Source: Bartonella rattaustraliani AUST/NH4
GTDB lineage: Bacteria > Pseudomonadota > Alphaproteobacteria > Rhizobiales > Rhizobiaceae
Assembly: GCF_000312565.1 (NCBI RefSeq)
Contig: NZ_CALW02000063.1
Location: 1 to 43,592, forward strand
DNA: 43,592 nucleotides
Reading direction: 5' to 3'
Made by a program: the position numbers and the translations under genes. The notes under the pieces are model-generated. The model did no database searches. It was not told where the DNA came from and saw nothing but the letters and a program-made list of their open reading frames with translations. Positions 28,093-39,493 of this stretch are shown here, piece by piece (within the stretch, counting starts at the first letter, position 1; every line of letters starts with the position of its first letter).

Positions 28093-28445
28093 CCCACCAC
28101 CTCAAAACTAAATTAGGATTCGGGTATACACCTTTTTATCACATTTGTCCCATTTAAAATCAAATCATGAGATAAGCTAAAACAATGACAGCAATAAACA
28201 CGAATGTCGCTCGTCTTGCTACTACCCAACACTTTCTTTCTACAGCGCTTTCCATAGCCAACTTTCAAACAAATAATGATCTTAGAAAATCATTCTTGAT
28301 AATGTTTAAACGTAGTAAAATAAATTTTAACATGCAATTCAAAATTCAATAGGAATAAAGATTCTCACCGAAATATTTTTATCATATCTCAAGCTTTTTT
28401 CAATTTATGCTCACTTCAATAGCAAAACACTCATAATGAATACGA
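28093..28445. other. Spacer between sdaA and the nitroreductase gene
   Basis: Apart from the possible 31-residue frame at 28160-28255, nothing is recognised. The right half is very AT-rich and lacks a clear terminator for the nitroreductase gene. Confidence 0.5.
28160..28255 (-). CDS. Possible 31-residue single-span membrane protein
   Basis: An ATG at 28255 opens a 31-codon frame: a charged N-terminus (MESAVERK), a short basic stretch (ARR), then a hydrophobic segment, TFVFIAVIVLAYLMI, to the end. GAAAG lies about 10 bases before the ATG. The N-in, single-span layout with positive residues before the helix is typical of small membrane proteins. It ends 68 bases upstream of sdaA and could be in its transcript. 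The length makes chance possible. Confidence 0.4.
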   Translation of the reverse strand: MESAVERKCWVVARRATFVFIAVIVLAYLMI

Positions 28446-29123
28446 TTACATAAAGCGTACAAAACTCTCAATTGGTTCGCGTCCAGACTCAAAATTGTTT
28501 TCTGGAGCATTCGTATCTCGATAGCCAAGTGCCATACCACAGATAATATTCCGATCAGAAGGTACAGATAAAAGCGTACGAATTTGTTTATGATAATTAG
28601 CAAAAGCAGCCTGGGCACAAGTGTCTAAACCAAACCCACGCGCTGCTAACATAACAGTCTGCATAAACATGCCTAAATCAAGCCAACTTCCTCTTTCCAT
28701 GTCGTGATCCATCGTAAACAAAAGCCCTACAGGTGCACCAAAAAATGAGAAATTTCGCGCCCTCTGACGCTGCATTCTTTCCTGCTCATCTTTTTGAATT
28801 CCAAGGCTCTTATAAAGATTCAAACCAGCCTTTTTTCGTCTTGAAAGATACGGTTCACGCCATTGACGTGGATAATAATGATATTCACGCTCTCCTTTTA
28901 CACCTGAGAGAGAAAGTTGTGAAAGCTCTTGCCCCAATTTTTGTAATATCTCTCCTGTAAGAACAATGACCTGCCATGGCTGAATATTTGTTCCAGACGG
29001 CGCACGTGCTGCAAGATTTAAAATTTCTTTAATCGTTTCCTGTGAAACAGGTTGGTTAGTAAAAGCACGAATTGACTTTCGTGACAAAATGGACTGAAAA
29101 ATACTCATCGAAGAAACTGTCAT
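28446..29123 (-). CDS. Nitroreductase-family FMN-dependent oxidoreductase
   Basis: This is a cytosolic flavoprotein of the nitroreductase superfamily, 225 residues. SRKSIRAFTNQPV and ARAPSGTNIQPWQVIVL form the FMN-binding N-terminal part; LDLGMFMQTVMLAARGFGLDTCAQAAF and CGMALGYRD are the conserved C-terminal part. These enzymes reduce nitro compounds, quinones or enones with NAD(P)H; the natural substrate cannot be told. The ATG at 29123 is taken as the start because AAGAAAG precedes it; an ATG at 29108 is possible. It stands alone, with long spacers on both sides. Confidence 0.88.
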   Translation of the reverse strand: MTVSSMSIFQSILSRKSIRAFTNQPVSQETIKEILNLAARAPSGTNIQPWQVIVLTGEILQKLGQELSQLSLSGVKGEREYHYYPRQWREPYLSRRKKAGLNLYKSLGIQKDEQERMQRQRARNFSFFGAPVGLLFTMDHDMERGSWLDLGMFMQTVMLAARGFGLDTCAQAAFANYHKQIRTLLSVPSDRNIICGMALGYRDTNAPENNFESGREPIESFVRFM

Positions 29124-29433
29124 TATTTTTACTTTCTTTTATGAAAAAATGAATCCTCATATCGCTGTTTGCACATTCAAAGCAATGTGTTCCCCTGAGA
29201 CCTCAGTAAATTCTGACATTTCCAAATGGCTTATATATGCAATGTTCCATTCATACCTATCATGGAATGAACAATAGAACCTTCCTCTCTCAATGAAAAG
29301 GAAATAAACTTTAAAATTAATGTTTTCCCTCATTTGGCTAAACTCTTAAAAAGTTTCCTCTCTGCATTCCAAATTATGTAAAAACAATCAATATCACGCC
29401 GCATTTATATAAAAATGCCCATTTTATTGATCC
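29124..29433. other. Spacer upstream of the nitroreductase gene
   Basis: No gene is seen. It contains an imperfect palindrome at 29243-29273 (TGTTCCATTC...GGAATGAACA) about 120-150 bases upstream of the nitroreductase start, which could be an operator or a hairpin. Confidence 0.45.
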
Positions 29434-29709
29434 CTACACAACGAATTTTTCAAGCTTTTTCGCATCACAAGGTAGCTCTTTAGCAGTTAACGTATCAGAT
29501 ATTTCAGACAAAAAAAATTTAATTCTTTTAGCATGCGACATCTGTTTTAATTTATACTATCTATTTGCATATAAAACCTCTCTCACCGGAATAGGCACGA
29601 GAAGTCTTTCTTCCTTATAAGAGTGAAAATCTCGATTCTTATTGAAAACTCTTATATCTCTTCCCAATTGAATAATATCTGTATATTCTATCACTTTGTT
29701 TTCGTAAAA
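29434..29709 (-). pseudogene. Possible broken small coding sequence, unidentified
   Basis: On the minus strand one frame runs about 50 codons (FYENKVIEYTDII..., ending REVLYANR), meets a TAG at 29559-29557, and continues about 40 codons (YKLKQMSHAKRIKFFL... to KKLEKFVV) to the next stop. The residue mix is protein-like and the two parts share one frame, as expected for a gene inactivated by a single nonsense change. I do not recognise a family. In AT-rich DNA such a run could still arise by chance. Confidence 0.3.
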
Positions 29710-29904
29710 TCATAACGTTATCAAAAGCCTAACCATTCTTACTCAAACTTTAGTGGCATTCTCCCCTCTATTTTTTTATCCTTTTAAAGATGAGGAAATA
29801 AAGAAACATAGTACAGCAAAAAACGGGTTATTTTGAGATTACAAAAAAATTCTGACAGTTTATTATAACGGCTTTTCGACTTTCATAGAAAATGACATTT
29901 CAAA

Positions 29905-30412
29905 AATTAGAAATATTCAAAATGAAGCGCCCCTCTTGTTTGAGCTTATCCCTCCTTTTTCTTTAATGGGGCACGAACTTCACGTAAAACAGAATGCCAC
30001 CGTATTGCATATTCACGAACCTGTTTTAAAGAGACATGTCTTAGAGACCCTAAGCCCATTTCCCAGACTTGTGGATGAATTATATACCGATAAATTCATT
30101 GCGCACCACCATCTTTACACTTATTATAAAGATACAAGCTGGTTATAAAGATACAAGCTGGTACCGTCACTCTATTTACCAGCACATGGGTGTCACGACA
30201 TCCCTTGCATGAAGGCGGTTCATGAAAGGCATTTTTCCTCTTTTCTTTTATAATTTTTATCCACACGCCAACCCCGCTGATAGTATACAGACAAGTGAAC
30301 AAAATTGCTTCAACATACATAGGTTTGAAATGTAAGAATCTTACGAGTATTCGGAATTATTAAGGTAAGAAACAATAAACTATCCTTATAAATCAATATG
30401 TTGTATTAACAA
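29905..30412 (-). pseudogene. Integrase remnant C (inverted, longest coding relic)
   Basis: Read minus, this has the same leader as remnants A, B and D, GAGGAAAA before a relic ATG at 30232 (MPFMNRLHARDV), an early stop, and a 19-base tandem duplication. It then continues as IYRYIIHP, WEMGLGSLRHVSLKQVREYA and WHSVLREVRAPLKKKEG before a stop, continuing the arm-binding domain of P4-type integrases further than the other copies do. The catalytic domain is missing. Several stops make it non-functional. Confidence 0.75.
30124..30161 (-). repeat. 19-base tandem duplication inside remnant C
   Basis: TTATAAAGATACAAGCTGG occurs twice without a gap (30124-30142 and 30143-30161). The corresponding place in remnant B has a single copy, so this is a local slippage event in the decayed gene. 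Confidence 0.85.
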
Positions 30413-30610
30413 AGAACCGTCTGTTATCTTATACAATTTATGACTTCAATATATTGAAAATAAGCTCTCCATTTCACTAGCAACCAAGCAATAACACATT
30501 GATTCTCTTATAGATAAAAGACAATACCTCCTCAAAGAGAATTAAAACGATCATCATCTTCAATTTTTACAGAACTTGTTACAAAAAACAGACTCTTTCT
30601 TCCATACCTT
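30413..30610. other. Spacer between integrase remnant C and the rpoC terminator
   Basis: AT-rich sequence with no gene-like frame, no clear hairpin and no match to the remnant family beyond 30412. Confidence 0.5.
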
Positions 30611-30648
30611 AAAATTAAAAAACGCCCGGATCTCATATGCAGGCGTTC
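30611..30648 (-). terminator. Intrinsic terminator after rpoC
   Basis: On the minus strand AACGCC (30647-30642) pairs with GGCGTT (30626-30621) around a 15-base loop, followed by TTTTTTAATTTT. It lies 26 bases past the rpoC stop and closes the rpoBC operon. Confidence 0.7.
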
Positions 30649-30673
30649 TTCTATAATCTTATATATATTCAAA

Positions 30674-33600
30674 CTATTCAGAAACAGATCCTGTTGCCGT
30701 ATGTGTCAACATAGCTTTAGCCATCTCATTACTACTAGACTTTCGCTGTTCATCAACAATTAAATCATCACGAACTGCAGCAATACGGCGGATTTGAGCA
30801 ATCGTACCACCTGTCCCCGCAGGAATGAGACGACCAACAATAACATTCTCCTTAAGCCCTTGCAAAGTATCAATTTTTCCAGAAACCGCCGCCTCAGTAA
30901 GAACTCTTGTTGTTTCCTGAAACGATGCTGCCGAAATAAAGGAAGGTGTTTGAAGAGAGGCTTTTGTAATCCCTAAAAGGATAGGATTACCAGATGCGGG
31001 TTTTTTCCCTTCTGCAATCAAATTATCGTTGATTTCATCAAGCTCAATACGGTCAACATTATCGCCTGGGATATAACCAGAATCACCAGATTCGGTAATC
31101 TCAACCTTTTGTAACATCTGACGAACAATCACTTCAATATGCTTGTCATTAATTAAAACCCCTTGCAAACGATAAACTTCCTGAATTTCATTCACAAGAT
31201 AAGAAGCCAAAGCTTCAACACCCTTAATTGCCAAGATATCATGAGGAGCGGGATTACCATCAAGGATATAATCTCCTTTTTCAATTTGGTCTCCTTCCTG
31301 GAAGTGAAATAACTTACCTTTTGGAATCAAATATTCTACTGCTTCAAGAGTTTCATCATTTGGTTCAATAATAACACGACGCTTATTCTTATAACCACGA
31401 CCAAATCGAATTGTACCACTCACTTCGGCAATAATCGCATGATCTTTTGGACGTCGTGCTTCAAAAAGCTCAGCCACACGTGGCAGACCACCTGTAATAT
31501 CTTTTGTCTTAGCGCTTTCCATTGGCAGGCGTGCAATAACATCACCAGCTTTAACATGAGAACCAGGTTCAACAGAAAGAATGGTTTCCACGGACATCAT
31601 ATAACGGGCTTCACCTCCCTTATACAATTTCGCAATGTTTTCACCTTTACTGTCTGCATGGATAATAATAGCTGGTTTGAGATCAGCACCACGCGGATTA
31701 GCACGCCAATCAATCACCAAGCGCTTCGTAATGCCCGTAGATTCATCGGCTGTTTCAGTCACTGATAAACCATCAATCATATCTTCAAAGCCTACATACC
31801 CTTCAACTTCAGTCAAGATTGGCCGTGTGTAAGGATCCCATTCCGCTATACGTTGACCACGTTTTACTATATCACCATCATCAACAAAAACATGTGAACC
31901 ATAGCTCACACGGTGCACAACGCGCTCTTTCCCTGTCTCATCCTTAATAAGGACAGCCATATTACGCCCCATAACCACCAAATGTCCTTCAGAATTGCGG
32001 ACGACATTGCGATTACGAATCTCAACAGTGCCTTCATAAGAGGATTCTAAATAAGATGAATCAACAACTTGCGCTGTTCCACCTAAATGGAAAGTACGCA
32101 TAGTAAGTTGTGTTCCCGGCTCACCAATAGACTGAGCAGCAATAACACCAACGGCCTCACCCTGATTAACCGGTGTTCCGCGCGCCAAATCACGACCGTA
32201 GCATTTCGCACAAACACCAAAGCGTGTTTCACATGTCAAAGCAGAGCGAATTTGAACAGACTGAATACCAGCCTCGTCAATCTTAATAACATCAGCCTCC
32301 TCGATCATCGCCCCGCCTTCAAGGATAACCTCTCCAGAAACAGGGTGTAAAATATCAACAAGCGCTGTACGACCAAGAATCCTTTGTCCAAGAGACGCAA
32401 CGATTTGTCCTGCATCAACAATCGGCTGCATAGTAAGCCCTTTTGCAGTACCACAATCAACTGCTGAGATAATAGCATCTTGTGCAACATCAACAAGACG
32501 CCGTGTTAAATAACCAGAGTTGGCTGTTTTTAACGCAGTATCAGCAAGCCCTTTACGAGCACCATGAGTCGAATTGAAGTACTCGTTAACGGTCAAACCT
32601 TCTTTAAAATTCGAGATGATTGGTGTTTCAATAATTTCACCTGATGGTTTTGCCATAAGACCACGCATACCAGCCAACTGCTTCATCTGATTAGCAGAAC
32701 CACGCGCACCCGAATGTGACATCATATAAATCGAGTTCATTGGGCGCTGACGACCTGTTTTAGGATCAAATTCAACAGCCTGAATACGTTTCATCATCTC
32801 ATCAGCAACACGATCTGTACATTTCCCCCAAGCATCTACAACTTTGTTGTACTTCTCACCTTGCGTAATCAAACCATCATTATATTGCTGTTCATATTCT
32901 TTAGCCAAAGATTCTGTTTCTGTAACCAAACGTGACTTGCTATCAGGAATAACCATGTCATCCTTACCAAAGGAAATCCCTGCACGACAAGCATAAGAAA
33001 AGCCAAGTTGCATAATACGGTCACAAAAAATAACCGTCTCTTTTTGCCCACAGTGCCGATAAACCTGATCAATCATTTTAGAAATATTCTTTTTAGTCAT
33101 TTCTTGATTGACAATATCAAATGGGATATTTGGATTTTTAGGTAAGAGCTCCCCAATAATTAAACGTCCAGGTGTTGTATCATAAAGTTTGGCTTTTTCT
33201 TTCCCATCCCGTTCCATGTTTTTAACACGGCCTTTAATCTTCGTATGAAGAGTTACAACCTTATTTTCCAGAGCGTGATGAAGTTCACCTATATCAGAAA
33301 AAGCCATCCCCTCACCTGGTTCTTTTTCAGAAAGAAGCGAAAGATAATAAAGACCAAGAACCATATCCTGTGATGGAACGATAATTGGTGCACCATTGGC
33401 TGGATGAAGAATATTATTGGTTGACATCATCAAAACACGGGCTTCAAGCTGCGCTTCAAGGGAAAGCGGAACGTGAACTGCCATCTGATCACCATCAAAA
33501 TCTGCGTTAAAAGCAGTACATACCAATGGATGAAGCTGGATAGCCTTTCCTTCAATGAGGATAGGTTCAAAAGCCTGAATCCCCAAACGGTGCAATGTGG

Positions 33601-34885
33601 GCGCACGATTCAGTAAAACTGGGTGTTCACGAATAACCTCATCCAAAATATCCCAAACTTCCGGATGCTCTTTTTCAACAAGCTTTTTTGCCTGTTTTAC
33701 AGTTGATGAATACCCCTTCGCATCAAGTCGCGCATAAATAAATGGCTTAAATAATTCAAGAGCCATTTTTTTGGGAAGACCACATTGATGCAACTTTAAT
33801 TCAGGACCTGTCACGATAACAGAACGCCCTGAATAATCAACACGCTTTCCAAGCAGGTTTTGACGGAAACGCCCTTGCTTACCCTTTAGCATATCTGAAA
33901 GAGACTTTAACGGACGCTTATTTGCTCCAGTAATCACACGTCCACGCCGGCCATTATCAAATAATGCATCAACAGCTTCTTGCACCATGCGCTTCTCATT
34001 GCGCACAATAATTCCAGGAGCACGCAACTCAATCAACCGCTTCAAGCGATTATTACGATTGATGACACGGCGATAAAGATCATTCAGATCGGACGTTGCA
34101 AAACGTCCACCATCAAGCGGAACCAATGGACGTAAATCTGGTGGAATGACTGGTATCGTCTTCATAATCATCCACTCTGGCTTATTGCCAGATTCAAGAA
34201 AGTTCTCAACAATTTTAAGCCGCTTAATCAGTTTTTTCTGCTTTAACTCCGAAGTCGTTTCCGCTAATTCGACACGTAGATCATTCGCAACTTTTTCTAA
34301 CTCCATACTCGCGAGAAGCTCATAAATAGCCTCAGCACCAATCATAGCTGTAAACTGATCTTCTCCAAATTCATCAACAGCAAGCATATATTCTTCTTCA
34401 GAAAGAAGCTGATGAAGCTTAAGAGAGGTTAATCCTGGTTCTGTGACAATATAGTTCTCAAAGTAAAGAACCCGTTCAATATCCTTTAAAGTTAAATCTA
34501 AAAGTGTGGAAATACGCCCAGGCAGTGATTTAAGAAACCAAATATGCGCAACAGGTGCTGCAAGCTCAATATGCCCCATACGCTCACGACGCACACGCGA
34601 AAGAGTAACCTCTACGCCACATTTCTCACAGATAATACCCTTATATTTCATGCGTTTATATTTACCGCATAGGCACTCATAATCTTTAATCGGACCAAAT
34701 ATACGAGCGCAAAAAAGACCATCACGCTCTGGCTTAAAAGTCCGATAGTTAATAGTCTCAGGCTTCTTGATCTCACCATACGACCAAGACAAAATCTTCT
34801 CAGGACTCGCAATAGAAATACGAATAGAGTCAAATGTTTGCGCTGGCGCTTGAGGATTGAAAAGATTCATGACCTCGTGGTTCAT
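30674..34885 (-). CDS. rpoC: DNA-directed RNA polymerase subunit beta'
   Basis: This is the largest core RNA polymerase subunit, 1403 residues, full length. The N-terminal zinc site uses Cys71, Cys73, Cys86 and Cys89 ([11 protein letters not shown], then IICEKCGVE). The catalytic loop [12 protein letters not shown] carries the three Asp that hold the active-site magnesium. The second zinc site lies around VDCGTAKG and [19 protein letters not shown]. The trigger-loop and bridge-helix region [26 protein letters not shown] is intact. AAGGAGAACAGC precedes the ATG. It follows rpoB across a 171-base spacer. Confidence 0.98.
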   Translation of the reverse strand: MNHEVMNLFNPQAPAQTFDSIRISIASPEKILSWSYGEIKKPETINYRTFKPERDGLFCARIFGPIKDYECLCGKYKRMKYKGIICEKCGVEVTLSRVRRERMGHIELAAPVAHIWFLKSLPGRISTLLDLTLKDIERVLYFENYIVTEPGLTSLKLHQLLSEEEYMLAVDEFGEDQFTAMIGAEAIYELLASMELEKVANDLRVELAETTSELKQKKLIKRLKIVENFLESGNKPEWMIMKTIPVIPPDLRPLVPLDGGRFATSDLNDLYRRVINRNNRLKRLIELRAPGIIVRNEKRMVQEAVDALFDNGRRGRVITGANKRPLKSLSDMLKGKQGRFRQNLLGKRVDYSGRSVIVTGPELKLHQCGLPKKMALELFKPFIYARLDAKGYSSTVKQAKKLVEKEHPEVWDILDEVIREHPVLLNRAPTLHRLGIQAFEPILIEGKAIQLHPLVCTAFNADFDGDQMAVHVPLSLEAQLEARVLMMSTNNILHPANGAPIIVPSQDMVLGLYYLSLLSEKEPGEGMAFSDIGELHHALENKVVTLHTKIKGRVKNMERDGKEKAKLYDTTPGRLIIGELLPKNPNIPFDIVNQEMTKKNISKMIDQVYRHCGQKETVIFCDRIMQLGFSYACRAGISFGKDDMVIPDSKSRLVTETESLAKEYEQQYNDGLITQGEKYNKVVDAWGKCTDRVADEMMKRIQAVEFDPKTGRQRPMNSIYMMSHSGARGSANQMKQLAGMRGLMAKPSGEIIETPIISNFKEGLTVNEYFNSTHGARKGLADTALKTANSGYLTRRLVDVAQDAIISAVDCGTAKGLTMQPIVDAGQIVASLGQRILGRTALVDILHPVSGEVILEGGAMIEEADVIKIDEAGIQSVQIRSALTCETRFGVCAKCYGRDLARGTPVNQGEAVGVIAAQSIGEPGTQLTMRTFHLGGTAQVVDSSYLESSYEGTVEIRNRNVVRNSEGHLVVMGRNMAVLIKDETGKERVVHRVSYGSHVFVDDGDIVKRGQRIAEWDPYTRPILTEVEGYVGFEDMIDGLSVTETADESTGITKRLVIDWRANPRGADLKPAIIIHADSKGENIAKLYKGGEARYMMSVETILSVEPGSHVKAGDVIARLPMESAKTKDITGGLPRVAELFEARRPKDHAIIAEVSGTIRFGRGYKNKRRVIIEPNDETLEAVEYLIPKGKLFHFQEGDQIEKGDYILDGNPAPHDILAIKGVEALASYLVNEIQEVYRLQGVLINDKHIEVIVRQMLQKVEITESGDSGYIPGDNVDRIELDEINDNLIAEGKKPASGNPILLGITKASLQTPSFISAASFQETTRVLTEAAVSGKIDTLQGLKENVIVGRLIPAGTGGTIAQIRRIAAVRDDLIVDEQRKSSSNEMAKAMLTHTATGSVSE

Positions 34886-35025
34886 GCTGTTCTCCTTAAA
34901 AGATTCTTAGAACCTGTTGTAATATCTTAATTATTTTATTACAGATCTATTTAAAACCTATTTCTACTTCTTAGACTGTCTGCTCTACTTTAATAGAAAT
35001 TTCTTTTATCCTTTTAGAACAATCA

Positions 35026-35050
35026 GAGCGCACTCTTTGTCAGCGCGCTC
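35026..35050 (-). other. Hairpin just after rpoB
   Basis: GAGCGC (35050-35045 on minus) pairs with GCGCTC (35031-35026) around a 13-base loop, a few bases past the rpoB stop. No real T-run follows, so it may be an mRNA-stabilising or processing structure in the rpoB-rpoC spacer and not a terminator. Confidence 0.35.
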
Positions 35051-35056
35051 ATTGCG

Positions 35057-38000
35057 TTATTGTTCCATTGTATCAGCTAATGCTCTTTGCGCAATAAGTT
35101 CACGCGCATCATCAAGTTCCACATTAAGAGCAAGTGAACGCATTTCCTTCACCAACACATTAAAGCTTTCAGGTATGCCAGCCTCAAATGTATCGTCACC
35201 GCGTACAATCGCCTCATAGACCTTTGTTCGACCAGCCACATCATCCGATTTGACTGTTAACATTTCCTGCAATGTGTATGCAGCACCATAAGCCTCCAGT
35301 GCCCAAACCTCCATTTCACCAAAACGCTGACCACCAAATTGTGCTTTCCCACCTAATGGCTGTTGCGTAACAAGTGAATAGGGACCAATAGAGCGCGCAT
35401 GAATCTTATCATCCACAAGATGATGCAATTTCAACATGTAAATATAGCCTACCGTCACCGGACGATCAAAAGGTTCCCCAGTACGACCATCATAAAGTAT
35501 GACTTGCCCTGAACTATCTAAACCAGCATCTTCTAGCATCATATTAATATCAGTTTCATGTGCACCATCAAAAACAGGGGTCGCAATCGAAACACCTTTC
35601 TTCATCTGCTGTGCCAATTTGTAAAGGCTTTCATTATCATACTGACGCACTGGTTCATTATGATCATTATCAGGCATGAGATTCTCAATACGCTGACGCA
35701 AAGGAAGTATATCCCCCGTCTCTTGGTATAGCTCTAGCAAATCACCAATTTTCTTGCCCATACCAGCACACGCCCAACCAAGATGTGTTTCAAGAATCTG
35801 CCCCACATTCATACGACTCGGTACACCAAGCGGATTCAACACGATATCAGCATGGGTTCCATCTTCAAGAAACGGCATATCTTCCACTGGCAGAATACGT
35901 GATACAACCCCCTTATTACCATGGCGTCCTGCCATCTTATCACCTGGTTGGATTTTGCGTTTTACAGCCACAAAAACCTTCACCATTTTCATCACGCCCG
36001 GAGGCATTTCATCACCTCTTTGGACCTTTTCAACTTTATCCATAAAGCGACGCTGCAATGCTTCTTTTGACTCATCATATTGCTTCCGTAAAGCTTCAAT
36101 TTCATTCTGAAACTTTTCGTCCTCAAAAGCAAATTGCCACCACTGCGATCGTGGGTATTGACTTATTATTGTTGGATCAAGCTCCTTGCTTCCCGAAAAG
36201 CCTTTTGGCCCCTCTACAGCAACTTTTCCGACCAACATATCAGAAAGACGCGCATAAACATTGCGATCAAGAATTGACTGTTCATCGTCACGATCCTTCG
36301 CTAAACGTTCAATTTCCTCACGCTCAATGGCCATCGCACGTTCATCTTTTTCCACACCATGGCGATTAAAGACACGCACTTCCACTACAGTTCCAAAAGT
36401 TCCAGGAGGCATTCGCATAGAAGTATCACGAACATCCGAAGCCTTCTCCCCAAAAATTGCACGCAGAAGCTTCTCTTCCGGTGTCATGGGGCTTTCACCT
36501 TTGGGCGTAATCTTTCCAACCAGAATATCACCAGGCTGAACTTCAGCACCGATATAGATGATACCTGCTTCATCAAGGTTCCTTAACGCCTCTTCAGCAA
36601 CATTCGGGATATCGCGGGTAATCTCTTCAGGACCAAGCTTTGTATCACGCGCTGCAACCTCAAACTCTTCAATATGAATCGAAGTAAAAACATCGTCAGC
36701 AACGATACGCTCGGAAAGCAAAATAGAATCTTCGTAGTTGTATCCATTCCAAGGCATAAACGCCACAAGAACATTCCGCCCTAAAGCTAAATCACCAAGG
36801 TCCGTAGAAGGACCATCGGCAATAATATCACCCTTCTCTATCAGATCACCAACATGCACGAGAGGACGCTGATTAATGCAAGTAGATTGATTAGAACGCT
36901 GAAATTTTTGTAAACGATAAATATCAACACCAGATTTTGAAGGATCCAAATCTTCTGTCGCACGAATAACGATACGCGTTGCATCAACCTGGTCTACAAT
37001 ACCAGCACGCTTCGCGCTTACAGCGGCTCCTGAATCACGAGCAACTACAGATTCCATTCCCGTACCAACAAACGGCGCTTCAGCACGTACAAGCGGAACG
37101 GCTTGACGCTGCATGTTTGATCCCATCAACGCACGATTCGCATCATCATTCTCCAAAAACGGAATAAGAGCTGCTGCAACAGAGACCAACTGCTTTGGCG
37201 AAACATCCATCAAATCCACATGATCGCGCGGTGCCATCAAGACTTCACCAGCATGACGACAAACAACAAATTCTTCTATAAAGCGTCCTTCCGAATCTAA
37301 TGAAGAATTGGCTTGCGCTACATAATGTTTTGATTCTTCCATAGCTGATAGATAAATAACTTCTGTTGTTACTTTTCCATCAATAATTTTGCGGTATGGA
37401 CTTTCGATAAAACCATATTTATTAACCCGCGCAAATGTCGCTAAAGAATTAATCAAACCAATATTAGGACCTTCTGGCGTTTCAATCGGACAAATACGCC
37501 CATAATGCGTAGGATGCACGTCACGAACTTCAAAACCTGCACGTTCACGTGTCAAGCCCCCCGGACCAAGAGCAGATAGACGGCGCTTATGGGTAATCTC
37601 TGACAACGGATTGGTTTGATCCATAAACTGTGATAATTGCGAAGATCCAAAAAATTCACGAACCGCTGCCGCCGCAGGTTTTGCATTTATCAAATCCTGA
37701 GGCATGACTGTATCAATTTCAACCGACGACATACGCTCCTTTATTGCACGCTCCATTCGCAGCAAGCCAACACGGTATTGATTTTCCATCAATTCCCCAA
37801 CAGAACGAACACGACGATTGCCAAGATTGTCAATATCATCAATTTCACCACGACCATCACGCAATTCAACCAGCATCTTAACAACAGCAAGAATATCCTC
37901 TTGGCGCAAAATACGCACTGTGTCTGGACAATCAAGATCCATACGCAAATTCATCTTCACACGGCCAACAGCGGAAAGATCATAACGCTCTGGATCAAAA

Positions 38001-39208
38001 AATAACGAATGGAACATAGCTTCTGCTGTATCCATTGTTGGTGGCTCACCTGGACGCATCACGCGATAAATATCAAATAACGCATCTTGCCGACTTTCGT
38101 TCTTATCAACCTTTAAGGTGTTGCGGATATAAGCCCCAATATTCATGTGATCAATATCGAGGATATTAATTTGATCCGCATTCACTTCAAACAAAATCTT
38201 TAATATTTTTTCGTCAATTTCATCACCAGCTTCAAGATAAATCTCACCCGTTTGATAATTGACTATATCTTCCGCTAGATAGGATCCTAATAAATCATCC
38301 TCACTGACTTTAATAGACTTTAGACCTTTTTCAGCCAAAGCCTTTGCGACACGAACCGTGAGCTTTTTACCAGCTTCGGCAACAACTTCACCACTGTCTG
38401 CATCTATGAGATCAGAAACAAGCTTCATTCCTTTAAAGCGATCAACAGAATAAGGAATACGCCATCCATCTCCATCTCGTTCATAAGTCACCTTATTATA
38501 AAAAGTCGACAAAATATCTGAAGCATCCATCCCTAATGCCATCAAAAGACTTGTCACAGGAATCTTACGTCGCCGGTCAATACGTGCATAGATGATATCC
38601 TTAGCATCAAACTCAATATCCAGCCATGAACCACGATAAGGAATCACACGAGCAGCAAAAAGAAACTTTCCCGATGAATGCGATTTTCCTTTATCATGGT
38701 CAAAGAAAACACCAGGAGAACGATGCATTTGTGAAACAATCACACGCTCTGTACCATTAACAATAAAAGTACCATTCGTCGTCATTAAGGGCATATCACC
38801 CATATAAACGCCCTGCTCTTTAATGTCTTTGATATCTTTTGAACCAGTATCTTCATCAAGATCAAAAACGATCAAACGCAATATCACTTTTAACGGTGCA
38901 GCATAGGTTAAATCACGCTGACGACATTCTTCAACATCAAATTTTGGTAAATCAAATTCATAACCAACAAACTCAAGCATAGCCGTACCGGAAAAATCCG
39001 AAATAGGAAACACCGATTTAAAAACAGCCTGCAAACCTTCATCTGGTCGTCCACCTTTTGGTTCCTCAATCATGAGAAACTGATCGTATGACGCTTTTTG
39101 AACCTCAATAAGATTCGGCATTTCTGCTACTTCAGGAATCTTACCAAAAAACTTGCGTACGCGCTTACGACCATTAAATTGAGACATCATCGCTGGGGTC
39201 TGAGCCAT
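35057..39208 (-). CDS. rpoB: DNA-directed RNA polymerase subunit beta
   Basis: This is the second-largest core RNA polymerase subunit, 1383 residues. The rifampicin-pocket cluster reads [20 protein letters not shown] followed by [10 protein letters not shown], with the Ser, Asp, His and Ser positions usually mutated in resistant strains all in wild-type state. Downstream are [17 protein letters not shown], and [16 protein letters not shown] near the active centre. The frame is open 9 codons further, but the ATG at 39208 has AAGGAGCG just before it and gives the usual MAQT start. It is separated from rplL by a 285-base spacer with hairpins. Confidence 0.98.
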   Translation of the reverse strand: MAQTPAMMSQFNGRKRVRKFFGKIPEVAEMPNLIEVQKASYDQFLMIEEPKGGRPDEGLQAVFKSVFPISDFSGTAMLEFVGYEFDLPKFDVEECRQRDLTYAAPLKVILRLIVFDLDEDTGSKDIKDIKEQGVYMGDMPLMTTNGTFIVNGTERVIVSQMHRSPGVFFDHDKGKSHSSGKFLFAARVIPYRGSWLDIEFDAKDIIYARIDRRRKIPVTSLLMALGMDASDILSTFYNKVTYERDGDGWRIPYSVDRFKGMKLVSDLIDADSGEVVAEAGKKLTVRVAKALAEKGLKSIKVSEDDLLGSYLAEDIVNYQTGEIYLEAGDEIDEKILKILFEVNADQINILDIDHMNIGAYIRNTLKVDKNESRQDALFDIYRVMRPGEPPTMDTAEAMFHSLFFDPERYDLSAVGRVKMNLRMDLDCPDTVRILRQEDILAVVKMLVELRDGRGEIDDIDNLGNRRVRSVGELMENQYRVGLLRMERAIKERMSSVEIDTVMPQDLINAKPAAAAVREFFGSSQLSQFMDQTNPLSEITHKRRLSALGPGGLTRERAGFEVRDVHPTHYGRICPIETPEGPNIGLINSLATFARVNKYGFIESPYRKIIDGKVTTEVIYLSAMEESKHYVAQANSSLDSEGRFIEEFVVCRHAGEVLMAPRDHVDLMDVSPKQLVSVAAALIPFLENDDANRALMGSNMQRQAVPLVRAEAPFVGTGMESVVARDSGAAVSAKRAGIVDQVDATRIVIRATEDLDPSKSGVDIYRLQKFQRSNQSTCINQRPLVHVGDLIEKGDIIADGPSTDLGDLALGRNVLVAFMPWNGYNYEDSILLSERIVADDVFTSIHIEEFEVAARDTKLGPEEITRDIPNVAEEALRNLDEAGIIYIGAEVQPGDILVGKITPKGESPMTPEEKLLRAIFGEKASDVRDTSMRMPPGTFGTVVEVRVFNRHGVEKDERAMAIEREEIERLAKDRDDEQSILDRNVYARLSDMLVGKVAVEGPKGFSGSKELDPTIISQYPRSQWWQFAFEDEKFQNEIEALRKQYDESKEALQRRFMDKVEKVQRGDEMPPGVMKMVKVFVAVKRKIQPGDKMAGRHGNKGVVSRILPVEDMPFLEDGTHADIVLNPLGVPSRMNVGQILETHLGWACAGMGKKIGDLLELYQETGDILPLRQRIENLMPDNDHNEPVRQYDNESLYKLAQQMKKGVSIATPVFDGAHETDINMMLEDAGLDSSGQVILYDGRTGEPFDRPVTVGYIYMLKLHHLVDDKIHARSIGPYSLVTQQPLGGKAQFGGQRFGEMEVWALEAYGAAYTLQEMLTVKSDDVAGRTKVYEAIVRGDDTFEAGIPESFNVLVKEMRSLALNVELDDARELIAQRALADTMEQ

Positions 39209-39426
39209 CGTCGCTCCTTGATTTTTACTCTTCAAGGTAGACTAAACCTTGAAAACCTTATGTCATTAACCTGCACATGCAGACCAGTTCACTTTGATAC
39301 CCGATAATGGGTATTATTACTCTATCCCACTCACATAAGCCATCTCTTTGCTTGGCTCTAGTGAAAAAACTAAGAGTAAAAGCCACCCCCATTACAGCTA
39401 CAAAAGCGTTGGGAAAAGCCCTCATT

Positions 39427-39481
39427 CATCATCTCCCTTTTCTTAAAGAGAAAGGAAAGCGGCGAACATATATGCCCGCCG
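39427..39481 (-). terminator. Hairpin pair / attenuator between rplL and rpoB
   Basis: Just after rplL, on the minus strand, CGGCG (39481-39477) pairs with CGCCG (39464-39460) around GGCATATATGTT. A second, imperfect stem follows (TCCTTTCT with AGAAAAGGGA). The pyrimidine-rich tail is only partly T. In many bacteria a leaky terminator here sets the ratio of L7/L12 to polymerase subunits, and this structure is in the right place. Confidence 0.5.
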
Positions 39482-39493
39482 ATCACATAAAAT

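Noticed and set aside
29936-30148. 70-codon plus-strand frame
   Set aside because: It is the antisense of integrase remnant C, whose minus-strand reading (LGSLRHVSLKQVREYA) explains the sequence.
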